NCBI RefSeq assembly: GCF_009907385.1
Contig: NZ_JAAATR010000002.1
Location: forward strand, 1-64,000
DNA: 64,000 nt
From: Atlantibacter hermannii
GTDB lineage: Bacteria; Pseudomonadota; Gammaproteobacteria; Enterobacterales; Enterobacteriaceae
Direction of reading: 5' to 3'
Below, one piece after another: positions 37,480-46,544 of the stretch; position 1 is the stretch's first letter; the number at the start of each line of letters is the position of its first letter. Below the pieces are notes generated by a model. That model searched no databases. It saw only the letters and a program-made list of their open reading frames with translations, and had not been told where the DNA came from. A program made the translations under genes and the position numbers.

Positions 37480-40400
37480 TTACGCGGCGCGTTCAATCAC
37501 CATCAATAATTGCCCCGCCTGTACCTGATTTCCCTGCTGACGCTGGAAAGTGCGGATCGTTCCGCTAACCGGCGCGGTAATCGGGATCTCCATTTTCATC
37601 GATTCGAGAATGCCGATCAGTTGGCCTTCTGCGACCTGTTCTCCCGGCTTCACCAGCCACTGCCAGACGCTGCCTGCCACCAGGCTTTCAACACCGCAGC
37701 AGCTATCGGGGATAGTGTCGTCGCTGTCGTTTTGCGCGTTGGATTCACTTTCGAAGGTGAATTGCCCGTCGGCGCGCCAGCGTGCCAGTTCCTCATCAAA
37801 GGCTTTCTGGCGTTTATCCAGAAAGGCGGCGATATCCGTTGCGTCCTGCTCCAGCATCTGTTGCCAGTCGCTCAGGCTGAACTCGCCCTGTTCGATACGC
37901 AAGGGATGGTCGCCCCACGGGAAGCGCTCGCGCAGCGTTAACAACTCTTCATGGCTGACCGGATAGAAGCGGATCTGGTCGAAAAAGCGCAGCAGCCATG
38001 GCTGGGTGAAGGCTTCTGTTTTACGATCGCGATTCCACATCTGTACGGTACGGCCCACGAATTGATAGCCGCCAGGCCCTTCCATGCCGTAGACGCACAA
38101 ATAAGCGCCGCCGATGCCCACCGAGTTTTCCGCCGTCCAGGTGCGCGCCGGATTGTACTTCGTGGTCACCAGACGGTGACGCGGATCGACCGGCGTGGCG
38201 ACGGGCGCGCCGAGATAGACATCTCCCAGGCCCATCACCAGATACGAGGCGTTAAACACAATCTCTTTGACCTGCTCGACGCTATCCAGCCCGTTGATGC
38301 GACGAATAAATTCGATATTACTCGGGCACCACGGCGCGCCGGGGCGCACCGACTGGGTGTAGCGGGTAATCGCCTCGCGGCAGGCGGCGTCGTCCCAGCT
38401 GAGCGGCAGCCAGACGGTGCGTGACGGCACGCTGGCGTCACGCAGATCCCGCAACTGGAGATCGGCCTCGCGAACAATGGCGATCAGCGCATCGCGCGGG
38501 CACCGCGTCGGATCGAAATGGATCTGCAGGGAGCGGATCCCCGGCGTCATCTCCAGCCGCCCGTCGATCGTCATGGCCTCCAGGTGCTGCATCAGCGCGT
38601 GGACGCGAAAGCGCAGGGCGATATCCAGCCGCTGCTCGCCATATTCCACCAGCAGAAAGCGGTCGCCTGCCGCCCGAACGGCAATCGCAGGCATGCCGTC
38701 ACGGGCGTGGTCCTGCCATAAAATCGGCGAGGGCAGCGCATTGAGCGCCACATCAGCAGAGGCGCTGGCGGTTTGCGTTGTGCGGTCGGCCTCTTCCAGC
38801 GTGACCGGCGCAAAGGAAATCGTATCGCCCGCTTTCAGCTGGCCGAGCTTCCACAAATCCTGATGGATCACCGTGGCCGGGCAGACGAACCCGCCCAGCG
38901 ACGGGCCGTCAGGCCCGAGGATCACCGGCATATCGCCGGTAAAATCCACCGTGCCGAAGGCATAGGCGTTATCGTGGATATTGGACGGATGCATTCCCGC
39001 CTCGCCGCCGTCCGGGCGCGCCCAGGTGGGCTTTGGCCCTATCAGACGGATGCCGGTGCGGCTGGAGTTGTAGTGCACCTGCCAGCGGGCCGTGAAAAAC
39101 GCTTCAATGTCTTGTTCGGTAAAGAATTCCGGCGCGCCATGCGGACCGTAAATCACCCGTAGCTGCCAGTGGCTGGAGATAACCGGATAAGCATCGGCGG
39201 CCAGCGTGGCGTCAGGGCGGATCGCCGGTGCGGCAAGATGAATAACATCCCCCGCCCGCAACGCGCGTCCGGCATGGCCGCCGAATTTTCCCAGCGTAAA
39301 GGTACTGCGGCTGCCCAGATAATGCGGGCAATCCAGACCACCGGCAATCAGCAGGTAACTGCGGCAGCCCGCGCCCTGTACCGCGCCGAGTTTGAGGATC
39401 TGGCCTGCCTGCACGTTTATCACCCGGCGCATCGCGACGGGCGTATCGTCTAACATGGCGTCGATATCCGCGCCGGTCAGCACGATGGAGCATGCCTGAT
39501 TAACGCGCAGCGTCGGGCCGCGCAGCGTGATTTCCAGCCCGGCGGCGTCGCGTGGGTTGTGGAGCAGCTGGTTGCCCAGCTCAAATGCCAGGCTATCGAA
39601 CGGGCCGGAGGGCGGGACGCCAACGTCCCAGTAACCCACGCGCCCCGGTAAATCCTGGATCGTGGTCATCGTGCCGCCGCTCAGTACGTCCAGGGTGGCG
39701 GGTTGCCAGCTCACGTCGCTTAAAGTGGCGGTAATGACCTTGCCTTCGCGCACCTGCGGCAGCGTCAGCAAATGACGCAGCCATTTCAGGTTAGTTTCGA
39801 TGCCGTAAAGCCGGGTTTGATCCAGGGCGTTTTGCAACGCCGCTAACGCCTGCGGGCGGCTGTCGGCATGAACAATCACTTTTGCCAGCATCGGATCGTA
39901 AAAAGCCGATACCTCGCAGCCGCCGGAGATCCAGCTGTCGATACGCAGTTGCGCCGCCTCCACGCTGTCGGGGAAAACCACTTCGCTGAGCAAACCGGCC
40001 ACCGGCTGAAAGTTTTTTGCCGGATCTTCCGCGTACAGCCGCACCTGGATGGCGTGGCCGGTTGGCGCAGTCACCAGCGTATCCAGCGCAGGCAACGTTT
40101 GTGAGCCCAACTCCACCATCCAACGCACGATATCCACCCCGTAGACCTTCTCGGTGACGCCGTGCTCCACCTGCAGGCGGGTATTCACCTCCAGGAACCA
40201 GAACTGTTCAGAGACATCGTCATAGACGTATTCCACGGTGCCGGCGCTGCGATAATTCACTGCCTGGCACAGGCGGATGGCGGTGTCGTGCAGCGCCCGG
40301 CGGTTAGCGTCCGAGAGGCGCGGCGCGGGGGTTTCTTCGATCACTTTCTGGTTGCGGCGCTGGGCGGAGCAGTCGCGTTCACCCAGCGCGATAACGTTGC

Positions 40401-41052
40401 CGTTGCCGTCGCCGAAGACCTGCACTTCAATATGCCGCGCCCTTGCGATAAATTTCTCTAAAAAGACGCCATCGTCGGCGAAATTATTGCCTGCCAGACG
40501 TTTTACGCGGGTAAACGCCTCGTCAAGCGCCGCCGCGTCGTCGCAACGCTGCATCCCGATGCCGCCGCCGCCCGCCGTGCTTTTCAGCATCACCGGATAC
40601 CCGATTTTCTCCGCTGCTTGCTGCGCGGCTTCCGGCGTGGTCAACAGACCGCTACCGGGTAGCAGCGGCACGTGGTTTTGCTCCGCCAGTTCGCGGGCGC
40701 GGTGTTTCAGGCCAAAAGCCGCCATTTGCTCGGTTGTCGGACCAAGAAATACCACGCTTTCGCGTTCGCAACGCTCAACAAAGCTGGCGTTTTCACTCAG
40801 AAACCCGTAACCCGGATGGACGGCCTGCGCGCCGTGTTCGCGCATGATGGCGAACAGTTTGTCCTGATTGAGATAGGTTTCGCGCACATTGCCGTCACCC
40901 AGCGATACGGCGATATCTGCCTGGCGCACGTGCCCGGCGTGTTTATCGGCTTCGGCATACACGGCAAGGGTGGTGATGCCCATCTGTTTGAGGGTGCGGA
41001 TAATGCGCACTGCAATTGCGCCACGGTTGGCGATAAGGATTCGCGTTAACAT
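37480..41052 (-). CDS. Guanidine (urea-type) carboxylase, biotin-dependent
   Basis: The 1190-residue enzyme has, in order, a biotin carboxylase (about 1-445; MLTRILIANRGAIAVRIIRTLK and the ATP-grasp loop KSTAGGGGIGMQRC), a carboxyltransferase of KipA/AHS2 type (from about 462, TTIQDLPGRVGYWDVGVPPSGP) and KipI/AHS1 type, and a biotinyl domain with the biotin lysine at Lys1153 in ESMKMEIP. Annotation pipelines call this urea carboxylase. Placed behind a guanidine-I riboswitch with two DUF1989 proteins, it is better read as guanidine carboxylase, which makes carboxyguanidine from guanidine, bicarbonate and ATP. ATG 41052 is chosen for its GGAGAG ribosome site and conserved N-terminus. It is last in the operon; no allophanate hydrolase gene follows. 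Confidence 0.88.
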   Translation of the reverse strand: MLTRILIANRGAIAVRIIRTLKQMGITTLAVYAEADKHAGHVRQADIAVSLGDGNVRETYLNQDKLFAIMREHGAQAVHPGYGFLSENASFVERCERESVVFLGPTTEQMAAFGLKHRARELAEQNHVPLLPGSGLLTTPEAAQQAAEKIGYPVMLKSTAGGGGIGMQRCDDAAALDEAFTRVKRLAGNNFADDGVFLEKFIARARHIEVQVFGDGNGNVIALGERDCSAQRRNQKVIEETPAPRLSDANRRALHDTAIRLCQAVNYRSAGTVEYVYDDVSEQFWFLEVNTRLQVEHGVTEKVYGVDIVRWMVELGSQTLPALDTLVTAPTGHAIQVRLYAEDPAKNFQPVAGLLSEVVFPDSVEAAQLRIDSWISGGCEVSAFYDPMLAKVIVHADSRPQALAALQNALDQTRLYGIETNLKWLRHLLTLPQVREGKVITATLSDVSWQPATLDVLSGGTMTTIQDLPGRVGYWDVGVPPSGPFDSLAFELGNQLLHNPRDAAGLEITLRGPTLRVNQACSIVLTGADIDAMLDDTPVAMRRVINVQAGQILKLGAVQGAGCRSYLLIAGGLDCPHYLGSRSTFTLGKFGGHAGRALRAGDVIHLAAPAIRPDATLAADAYPVISSHWQLRVIYGPHGAPEFFTEQDIEAFFTARWQVHYNSSRTGIRLIGPKPTWARPDGGEAGMHPSNIHDNAYAFGTVDFTGDMPVILGPDGPSLGGFVCPATVIHQDLWKLGQLKAGDTISFAPVTLEEADRTTQTASASADVALNALPSPILWQDHARDGMPAIAVRAAGDRFLLVEYGEQRLDIALRFRVHALMQHLEAMTIDGRLEMTPGIRSLQIHFDPTRCPRDALIAIVREADLQLRDLRDASVPSRTVWLPLSWDDAACREAITRYTQSVRPGAPWCPSNIEFIRRINGLDSVEQVKEIVFNASYLVMGLGDVYLGAPVATPVDPRHRLVTTKYNPARTWTAENSVGIGGAYLCVYGMEGPGGYQFVGRTVQMWNRDRKTEAFTQPWLLRFFDQIRFYPVSHEELLTLRERFPWGDHPLRIEQGEFSLSDWQQMLEQDATDIAAFLDKRQKAFDEELARWRADGQFTFESESNAQNDSDDTIPDSCCGVESLVAGSVWQWLVKPGEQVAEGQLIGILESMKMEIPITAPVSGTIRTFQRQQGNQVQAGQLLMVIERAA

Positions 41053-41126
41053 AACCGGCTCTCCGGCGGGCAGGTCGTCCTGCGTCATTGATAGCGCTGT
41101 GTTGCGGGTCGTCCCGCAGCGCCGGA

Positions 41127-41762
41127 TCACCACACCGTGACGGCAATGGGGGTCGGGTTATACCCGTTGCAAGGATTGTTGAGCTGCGGACAGTTGGAGA
41201 TCAGCACCAGAACGTTCATTTTGGCGACCAGTTCGACGTACTTTCCCGGCGCGGAGATGCCATCAGCGAAGCACAACCCACCGTCCTGAGTGACCGGCAC
41301 ATTCATAAAAAAATTGATGTTGTGGGTGATATCGCGGCGCGTCAGGCCGAACGCCGGATGTTCGGCAATCGCCAGCATCCACGAGTCGCGGCAGGCGTGC
41401 ATATGGCGCTTTTCCAGGTCGTAGCGCACAGTGTTGCTTTCGGTGGCGCAGGCGCCGCCCAGGGTATCGTGGCGGCCACAGGTATCCGCGACGATTTCCA
41501 GCATCGGACGGTCGTCGCTGGAGCGCAGCACCGTGCCGGTGGTCAAAAAGACGTTGCCCTGGCCGCGTACCGTGTCCGACATGCTGTAGCGTTCCGCGAT
41601 GTCATCGGCATTGAAAAACAGCGTATCCGCCGCCTGATTGCCTTCCAGATCGGTAATGCGCAGAGTTTGCCCTTCGGTGATCTTATACAGCCAGTAATCC
41701 CCGGCCTTAACGGTGGCGCGATAGACCGCATCCGCCGGGTTACGCGCGCTTTCAGTCAGCAT
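41127..41762 (-). CDS. DUF1989 protein UAAP2, probable carboxyguanidine deiminase subunit
   Basis: This 211-residue protein belongs to the urea-carboxylase-associated (UAAP) family, DUF1989. Its blocks include [48 protein letters not shown] and [19 protein letters not shown]; the cysteines and histidines are likely zinc ligands. In guanidine-degrading bacteria a pair of such proteins (CgdA and CgdB) deiminates carboxyguanidine to allophanate. It overlaps its partner gene by 7 bases, which suits two subunits of one complex. I cannot say which subunit it is. Confidence 0.82.
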   Translation of the reverse strand: MLTESARNPADAVYRATVKAGDYWLYKITEGQTLRITDLEGNQAADTLFFNADDIAERYSMSDTVRGQGNVFLTTGTVLRSSDDRPMLEIVADTCGRHDTLGGACATESNTVRYDLEKRHMHACRDSWMLAIAEHPAFGLTRRDITHNINFFMNVPVTQDGGLCFADGISAPGKYVELVAKMNVLVLISNCPQLNNPCNGYNPTPIAVTVW

Positions 41763-42475
41763 AAACAGGCTCCTTCACTGAGATGATAGAGATGGTTATT
41801 ACACAGCCCGCGCTGGTTTTCGGCGCGTTCAAGGCAGTGAGCGGGAAGGGGTTTGCGCTCGCCGTCGATGCGGATGCCCAGCGGCTGGCGCGGGTATGCC
41901 GTTGCGTTGCTCAGCGGATGCGGGCAGGTATGTAACACAACCAGCGTATCCATCGCGAAACGCAGGGTGACGCTCGCGCCCGCTGCGCCCTGGCGTACCA
42001 GCGCCAGTCTGCCGTCATCGTGAGCGGCGACGTGGGCGAACAGGTTCAGGCAGGCCGCCATATCGCGTTTGCCAAGGCCGTATTTCGCCAGCTCCACCAG
42101 AAAGCTGTCGTAACCGTTCTGGTGGCGATCGTTACGCGCCTGCTGGTAATCGCTCGCGCCGAACTGTTTTTCTGTGAGCGCCGCGTTGGCAGTGCCGCAG
42201 ACCGACTCATGCCAGCCGAAGCTGTCCTGTTCGATGCCGCAAAAAATCCGTCCCATATCGGAATAGAGACAGTGGCCCGCCGTCAGCCGAAAGGTGTGCT
42301 GGCACTTCAGGGTATCGGGGGCGTTATAGCGCTCCAGCAGGTTTTCCGGGTTGTAAAACAGCACGCCTGCGTTGACCCCGCCCGCCAGATCGGTCAGGGT
42401 CAGGGCGGTGCCCTGGCGCATCATCAGCGACCAGTGGCTGCCCGCCGGTAATTGGGTTTGATAAGCGTTCATCAT
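41756..42475 (-). CDS. DUF1989 protein UAAP1, probable carboxyguanidine deiminase subunit
   Basis: The 239-residue protein is the second DUF1989 family member. It shares with UAAP2 the pattern [27 protein letters not shown] and a cysteine near [15 protein letters not shown], and adds [10 protein letters not shown] and a longer C-terminus. By analogy with CgdAB it would pair with UAAP2 to hydrolyse carboxyguanidine, releasing ammonia. The gene lies 9 bases after the ABC ATPase gene. Confidence 0.82.
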   Translation of the reverse strand: MMNAYQTQLPAGSHWSLMMRQGTALTLTDLAGGVNAGVLFYNPENLLERYNAPDTLKCQHTFRLTAGHCLYSDMGRIFCGIEQDSFGWHESVCGTANAALTEKQFGASDYQQARNDRHQNGYDSFLVELAKYGLGKRDMAACLNLFAHVAAHDDGRLALVRQGAAGASVTLRFAMDTLVVLHTCPHPLSNATAYPRQPLGIRIDGERKPLPAHCLERAENQRGLCNNHLYHLSEGACLC

Positions 42476-42484
42476 GGCTCCTTG

Positions 42485-43285
42485 TTAATGGCCAAACAGC
42501 GCGGCGGGCTGTTCGGCGAGGGGATAGGGCGCGTGAGGGAACAGCGGCGTGACGCTGCCTGCGGGTTTACGATCCAGCGGAATGTCGTAAGTGATGCTCG
42601 CGCCATACGCTTCCGGCGCCTGCGGATCGTGGCGCACTTTGTCGAACACCCACAGCCGCGAGCCCAGCGAGAATCCCTCTTTCAAATCGTGGGTGATCAT
42701 AAAAATGGTCAGCTTGTGGCGTTCCCAGAGCGAGCTGATCAGCACATGCATTTCCGCGCGAATGCCGGGGTCCAGCGCACCGAACGGCTCATCGAGCAGC
42801 AGAATACGCGGCTGTTTCATCAGGGCCTGCGCCAGCGCCAGGCGCTGCTGCATCCCGCCGGAAAGCTGATGCGGATATTTATCCTGCGCGCCCAGCAATC
42901 CGACCTGTTTCAGCATCACCCGCGCCTGCTCGCGGATAGCGGCGCGCTTGCGCCCCCAGACGCGGCCCAGCCAGCGCGCCTGGCTGAACTCTTCCGCCAG
43001 CATCACGTTTTCAATCACCGTCAGATGCGGAAATACCGAGTAGCGCTGGAACACGATGCCGCGCTGGGCGTCGGGCTCCTGGGTCAGCGGCTGGCCGTCG
43101 AGCAAAAAAGTGCCCCTGGAGGGCGATTCGGTGCCGAGCAGCATTTTCAGAAAGGTGGTTTTACCGCAGCCGGACGCACCGACGATGGTGATAAATTCCC
43201 CCTCTTCAACGCTGACGTTCAGCCGCTCCAGCACCACCTGGCTGTCGTACTCTTTTCCGACGTTTTTCAGTTCTAATAAAGACAT
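42485..43285 (-). CDS. ABC transporter ATP-binding protein (guanidine operon)
   Basis: The 266-residue ATPase is of the nitrate/taurine/sulfonate importer type (TauB/SsuB-like). Walker A is [11 protein letters not shown], the Q-loop region [13 protein letters not shown], the signature [15 protein letters not shown], Walker [13 protein letters not shown], and the switch histidine lies in FMITHDLKE. It works with the adjacent permease and binding protein. The operon context makes guanidine or a related nitrogen compound the likely substrate, but specificity cannot be read from an ATPase. Confidence 0.88.
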   Translation of the reverse strand: MSLLELKNVGKEYDSQVVLERLNVSVEEGEFITIVGASGCGKTTFLKMLLGTESPSRGTFLLDGQPLTQEPDAQRGIVFQRYSVFPHLTVIENVMLAEEFSQARWLGRVWGRKRAAIREQARVMLKQVGLLGAQDKYPHQLSGGMQQRLALAQALMKQPRILLLDEPFGALDPGIRAEMHVLISSLWERHKLTIFMITHDLKEGFSLGSRLWVFDKVRHDPQAPEAYGASITYDIPLDRKPAGSVTPLFPHAPYPLAEQPAALFGH

Positions 43286-43294
43286 AGCGGCTCC

Positions 43295-44107
43295 TCAGCG
43301 GGCGTAGTACCAGGGGAAACAACGACGGTTCACGACGCGCAGCAGCAAATCGAGGGCGAAGGCGAGCAGGGTGATCCACGCGACGTAGGGCAAAATCACG
43401 TCCATCGCCATATAGCGGCGCATCAGGAAGATGCGATAGCCCAGCCCTTCGGTAGCGGCGATGGCTTCCGCAGCAATTAAAAACAGCCACGCCGAGCACA
43501 GCGACAGGCGCACGGCGTCAATCAGGCGCGGCAACAGCTGCGGCAGAAACACCCGCCACAGGATTTGCCCGCTGTGCCCGCCCAGCGTCTGGGCTTTGAT
43601 CAGCTGTTCATGAGGGATCGCCATCGCCTGAAGCTGCAAATCGCGGATGATAAACGGCGTAATGCCAATCACGATCAGCACGACTTTCGACACTTCCCCC
43701 AGGCCAAAGCAGATAAACAAAATCGGCAGTATGGCCAGCGGCGGGATCAGCGCCAGGGTGGTGATCAGCGGCGACAAAAAGGCGCGCACCGCAGGCAATG
43801 CCCCGCAAAACAGGCCGAAAGTCAGGGCGATCATCGCGCTGAGCGCCGCGCCGCTCAGCAGACGCAGCAGGCTGGCGGCGGTGTCGGTCCACAACAGATA
43901 TTCCCCGGTGCGCGGGCTGGGGGTAAACGCCATCCGGTCGATGGCGCTGAACATGGCGTCAAAACCGGGCAGCAGTTTATCGGCGCTGTTGGCCGCCAGC
44001 CGCGCGTCGGAGGCGATCAGGTAAACAAACAGCATCGCCAGTAGCGGAAGGGCGCCCAGCAGCACCCGGCTCATCGGCTGCGGTTGTAGGTTGATGATTT
44101 TGCGCAT
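43295..44107 (-). CDS. ABC transporter permease (guanidine operon)
   Basis: The 270-residue protein has six or so hydrophobic segments and the EAA-type loop typical of TauC/SsuC-family permeases (about 165-190; AQTLGGHSGQILWRVFLPQL). The N-terminus MSRVLLGALPLLAMLFVYLIA is the first helix. It sits between the binding-protein and ATPase genes with short gaps (15 and 9 bases) and would form the membrane channel of the importer. Confidence 0.88.
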   Translation of the reverse strand: MRKIINLQPQPMSRVLLGALPLLAMLFVYLIASDARLAANSADKLLPGFDAMFSAIDRMAFTPSPRTGEYLLWTDTAASLLRLLSGAALSAMIALTFGLFCGALPAVRAFLSPLITTLALIPPLAILPILFICFGLGEVSKVVLIVIGITPFIIRDLQLQAMAIPHEQLIKAQTLGGHSGQILWRVFLPQLLPRLIDAVRLSLCSAWLFLIAAEAIAATEGLGYRIFLMRRYMAMDVILPYVAWITLLAFALDLLLRVVNRRCFPWYYAR

Positions 44108-44122
44108 GGGACGCCTCCGTGG

Positions 44123-45178
44123 TTACAGTTGGTTGTTGGCCGCCAGGCGGACAAACTCGTCGCTAAAACGTAATTTGACGTTCTGGCTGTCGCCCCAGAC
44201 GCCCGCCGGCGTTTCAATGCCTACCACGTCAGCGGACGGCGCGGCTTCGCCCAGCAAACCGTGGTTAAAAGAGAACTCCGCGACTTTCTGCATGGTGGTT
44301 TTCAACTGCGGGCTACTGGTGAAAGCCAGCGCCAGCTGTGGCGTGGTGAACAGGTGGGTGGCGGCTAATTGCGCGTCGAAGCCCGCCAGGTTAGTGCCCG
44401 CCGCTTCCCCCATTTGGGTGCGCGCCGCTTTGGCGGTTTCGCCATCGCCCTGCATGGTTTGCAGGGTTTCGAACCACGCGCCGGTCAGCGCTTTGCCCAG
44501 TTCGGGGTGTTTTTTCAGGGTGGCGGTATTCACCACCAGCAGGTCGAGGATCTCGCCGGGAATTTGCGCCGAAGTGAAAAGCGTTTTCGCGCCCGGCTGC
44601 TTTTGCGCTTCCGCCAGCAACGGGTTCCAGGTCACGATGGTTTTGACGTCTGGCGTGGTAAAGGCCGACACCAAATCCGCATCCGCCGTGTTGACCACCC
44701 TGATGTCTTTTTCGCTAAGGCCCGCGGTTTCCAGCGCCCGCGCCAGCAGGTAGTGGGAAACGGAAAGTTCCACCAGATTCACCGGCTGGCCTTTCAGCGC
44801 CGCGACGCTGTCGGCGGATTTGGTCAGGATGCCGTCGTTGCCGTTGGAGTAGTCGCCGATAATCAGCGCCGTGGAATCCACGCCGCCGCTGGCGGGCAGG
44901 GTCAGCGCATCCATATTGGTCATGGTGCAGCCGTCAAATCCGCCGGCGGTGTACTGGTTGACGGATTCGATATAGTCGTTAACCTGCACAAACTGGATAT
45001 CGATGTTGTATTTGTCGGCCCATTTTTTGATGATGCCGCTCTGTTGGGCGTAATCCCAGGGCATCCATCCGGCATAAATCGACCAGCAGAGTTTGAAAGC
45101 GGGTTTCGCCGCTGCGGCGGTGGCGCTAAACAGGATCAGCGCGGCGAGCAGAATTCCTTTATGGCAGGCTTTAAGCAT
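44123..45178 (-). CDS. ABC transporter substrate-binding protein (guanidine operon)
   Basis: The 351-residue product has a signal peptide (MLKACHKGILLAALILFSATAAAA) and the NMT1/TauA-like periplasmic-binding fold: FKLCWSIYAGWMPWDYAQQSG, then VQVNDYIESVNQYTAGGFDGCTMTN. Riboswitch-linked members of this family are annotated as urea or nitrate/sulfonate binding proteins; here guanidine is the likely ligand. It is the first gene of the operon, 46 bases downstream of the ykkC riboswitch. Confidence 0.88.
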   Translation of the reverse strand: MLKACHKGILLAALILFSATAAAAKPAFKLCWSIYAGWMPWDYAQQSGIIKKWADKYNIDIQFVQVNDYIESVNQYTAGGFDGCTMTNMDALTLPASGGVDSTALIIGDYSNGNDGILTKSADSVAALKGQPVNLVELSVSHYLLARALETAGLSEKDIRVVNTADADLVSAFTTPDVKTIVTWNPLLAEAQKQPGAKTLFTSAQIPGEILDLLVVNTATLKKHPELGKALTGAWFETLQTMQGDGETAKAARTQMGEAAGTNLAGFDAQLAATHLFTTPQLALAFTSSPQLKTTMQKVAEFSFNHGLLGEAAPSADVVGIETPAGVWGDSQNVKLRFSDEFVRLAANNQL

Positions 45179-45224
45179 GATGGTTCCTCTGACGTTGACG
45201 GAATAAGCAGGAGGGCGCGAGCCA

Positions 45225-45330
45225 GTCGCGTATCCTCCCGGGCTTTTGTCCCGCCGTGTAACCGCCAGAGGGCGGTCGATCGCTCTCGGACCAGCGTCTT
45301 GCGACCGGAACCCTAGCGATCCATTTCCAG
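45225..45330 (-). promoter_or_regulatory. Guanidine-I riboswitch (ykkC)
   Basis: Read on the minus strand, the leader has the conserved parts of the ykkC guanidine-I aptamer in order: GCTAGGGTTCCGG, CTGGTCCGAGAGCG, a GC-rich helix CCGCCCTCTGGCGG, then ACACGGCGGGACAAAAGCCCGGGAG. These invariant segments form the guanidine pocket. Downstream, GGAGG near the aptamer end can pair with CCTCC further on (about 45209-45213), which is a possible expression platform. I see no classical terminator T-run, so control could act on antitermination or translation. Guanidine would switch on the transporter and carboxylase genes. Confidence 0.93.
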
Positions 45331-45380
45331 ATTGTCTGGCGACGGCGGCGTACCGCCTGTCCCCCCTGCACAGTCATCAG

Positions 45381-45396
45381 AGCAAGATGAATGCCA
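45381..45396 (-). promoter_or_regulatory. Predicted sigma-54 promoter of the guanidine operon
   Basis: On the minus strand TGGCATTCATCTTGCT fits the sigma-54 consensus TGGCAYR-N4-TTGCW at 15 of 16 constrained positions, with GG and GC at the correct -24/-12 spacing. The start point would be near 45371, about 40 bases before the riboswitch. Two NtrC-like sites lie at suitable distances upstream. This is sequence inference only. Confidence 0.65.
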
Positions 45397-45473
45397 GTTT
45401 CGGTAAATCGTTAAAAAACGTTTGCAGTACAACGGGCTGCACGCTTTTACACTCACCACGGGTTAAAAACCGC

Positions 45474-45523
45474 TGCGTCATGGCGGTGCAAGGCAGGTTC
45501 AGACGGCGCACCGCCATGAAGCA
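45474..45523 (-). promoter_or_regulatory. Two NtrC-like enhancer sites
   Basis: TGCACCGCCATGACGCA (minus strand, 45474-45490) and CGCACCGCCATGAAGCA (plus strand, 45507-45523) each resemble the NtrC palindrome TGCACC-N5-GGTGCA, with a strong left half and a weaker right half. They are near-identical copies in opposite orientation, so they also show as a perfect 12-bp inverted repeat (45478-45489/45508-45519). Their centres are 33 bp apart, about three helical turns, and about 111 and 144 bases upstream of the predicted start, much like the glnA enhancer. The remaining bases to yiaF show no other clear feature. Confidence 0.55.
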
Positions 45524-45638
45524 ACGGGCAAAGAGTTTGTGTTATGGGGGTATCATGCAGGGCGTGACTGCACTATCCTTGTCAACGTTGAAGGCATACG
45601 GGTTGTCGTGTGCATATTTTGGGTGAAGGAGTTTAAAG

Positions 45639-46349
45639 ATGGCGACAGGTAAGTCCTGCTCTCGCTGGTTTGCGCCTTTGGCGGCGTTACTGATGGTGGT
45701 CAGCCTGAGCGGTTGCTTCGATAAAGAGGGCGATCAACGCAAAGCGTTTATCGATTTTCTGCAAAACACGGTGATGCGCAGCGGCGAACGTTTGCCGACG
45801 CTGACGGCGGATCAGAAAAAACAATTCGGGCCGTTTGTCTCGGATTACGCCATTATTTATGGCTATTCCCAACAGGTTAATCAGGCTATGGATGCCGGTA
45901 TTCGTCCGGTGGTCGATAGTGTTAACGCCATCCGCGTTCCGCAGGATTACATGGCTCAAAGCAACCCGCTGCGGCAGGCTAACGGCTCGCTGGGCGTGCT
46001 GAGCCAGCAGTTGCAGAATGCGAAAATGCAGGCCGACAGTTCAAAAGCGTCTTTGAAGCAAGCGGATGATTTGAAACCGGTATACGACAAAGCTTATGAA
46101 AAGGTCGTCACCAATCCGGCGAATACGCTGCAACCGTTGATCCCGGCGGCACAGACCTTTACCCAGCAGTTGGTGCAGGTGGGCGATTTCATCAGCCAGC
46201 AGGGGACTCAGGTGAGCTTTGTGGCGAACGGGATCCAGTTCCCAACGTCCCAGCAGGCAAGCCAGTACAACCAGCTGATTGGGCCGTTGGCCGCGCAGCA
46301 TCAGGCGTTTAACCAGGCTTATTCCGCCGTGGTTAACTCGCTGCAGTAA
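45639..46349 (+). CDS. yiaF: Lipoprotein YiaF (DUF3053)
   Basis: The 236-residue product has a lipoprotein signal ending in lipobox LSGC (Cys26, followed by FDKE); an aromatic +2 residue with Asp at +3 leaves sorting uncertain. The mature part is helical and rich in glutamine, with coiled-coil-like stretches (about 100-160). It matches E. coli YiaF, whose function is unknown. GGAG precedes the ATG. It is divergent from the guanidine operon, which is inserted between yiaG and yiaF relative to E. coli. Confidence 0.88.
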   Translation: MATGKSCSRWFAPLAALLMVVSLSGCFDKEGDQRKAFIDFLQNTVMRSGERLPTLTADQKKQFGPFVSDYAIIYGYSQQVNQAMDAGIRPVVDSVNAIRVPQDYMAQSNPLRQANGSLGVLSQQLQNAKMQADSSKASLKQADDLKPVYDKAYEKVVTNPANTLQPLIPAAQTFTQQLVQVGDFISQQGTQVSFVANGIQFPTSQQASQYNQLIGPLAAQHQAFNQAYSAVVNSLQ

Positions 46350-46356
46350 TCCCCGC

Positions 46357-46393
46357 GCTTCCTCGCGTTACAGACGTGAGGAAGCTTTTTTTT
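46357..46393 (+). terminator. yiaF terminator
   Basis: GCTTCCTC (46357-46364) pairs with GAGGAAGC (46378-46385), extended by GCG/CGT contacts, and is followed directly by eight T residues. Confidence 0.9.
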
Positions 46394-46544
46394 GCCCCAG
46401 GATCGAAACTGGTGTGCATTTCCTGTCGCTTTGTGCCTATTTAACCGGCACAGGTTTCATTCCCGCGCCCCGCTTGTTATAACTTTGCCACTGGAAGTAA
46501 TAAAAAAACGCACCTCTACCCTAACAAAAGCGTAAGGACATCCC

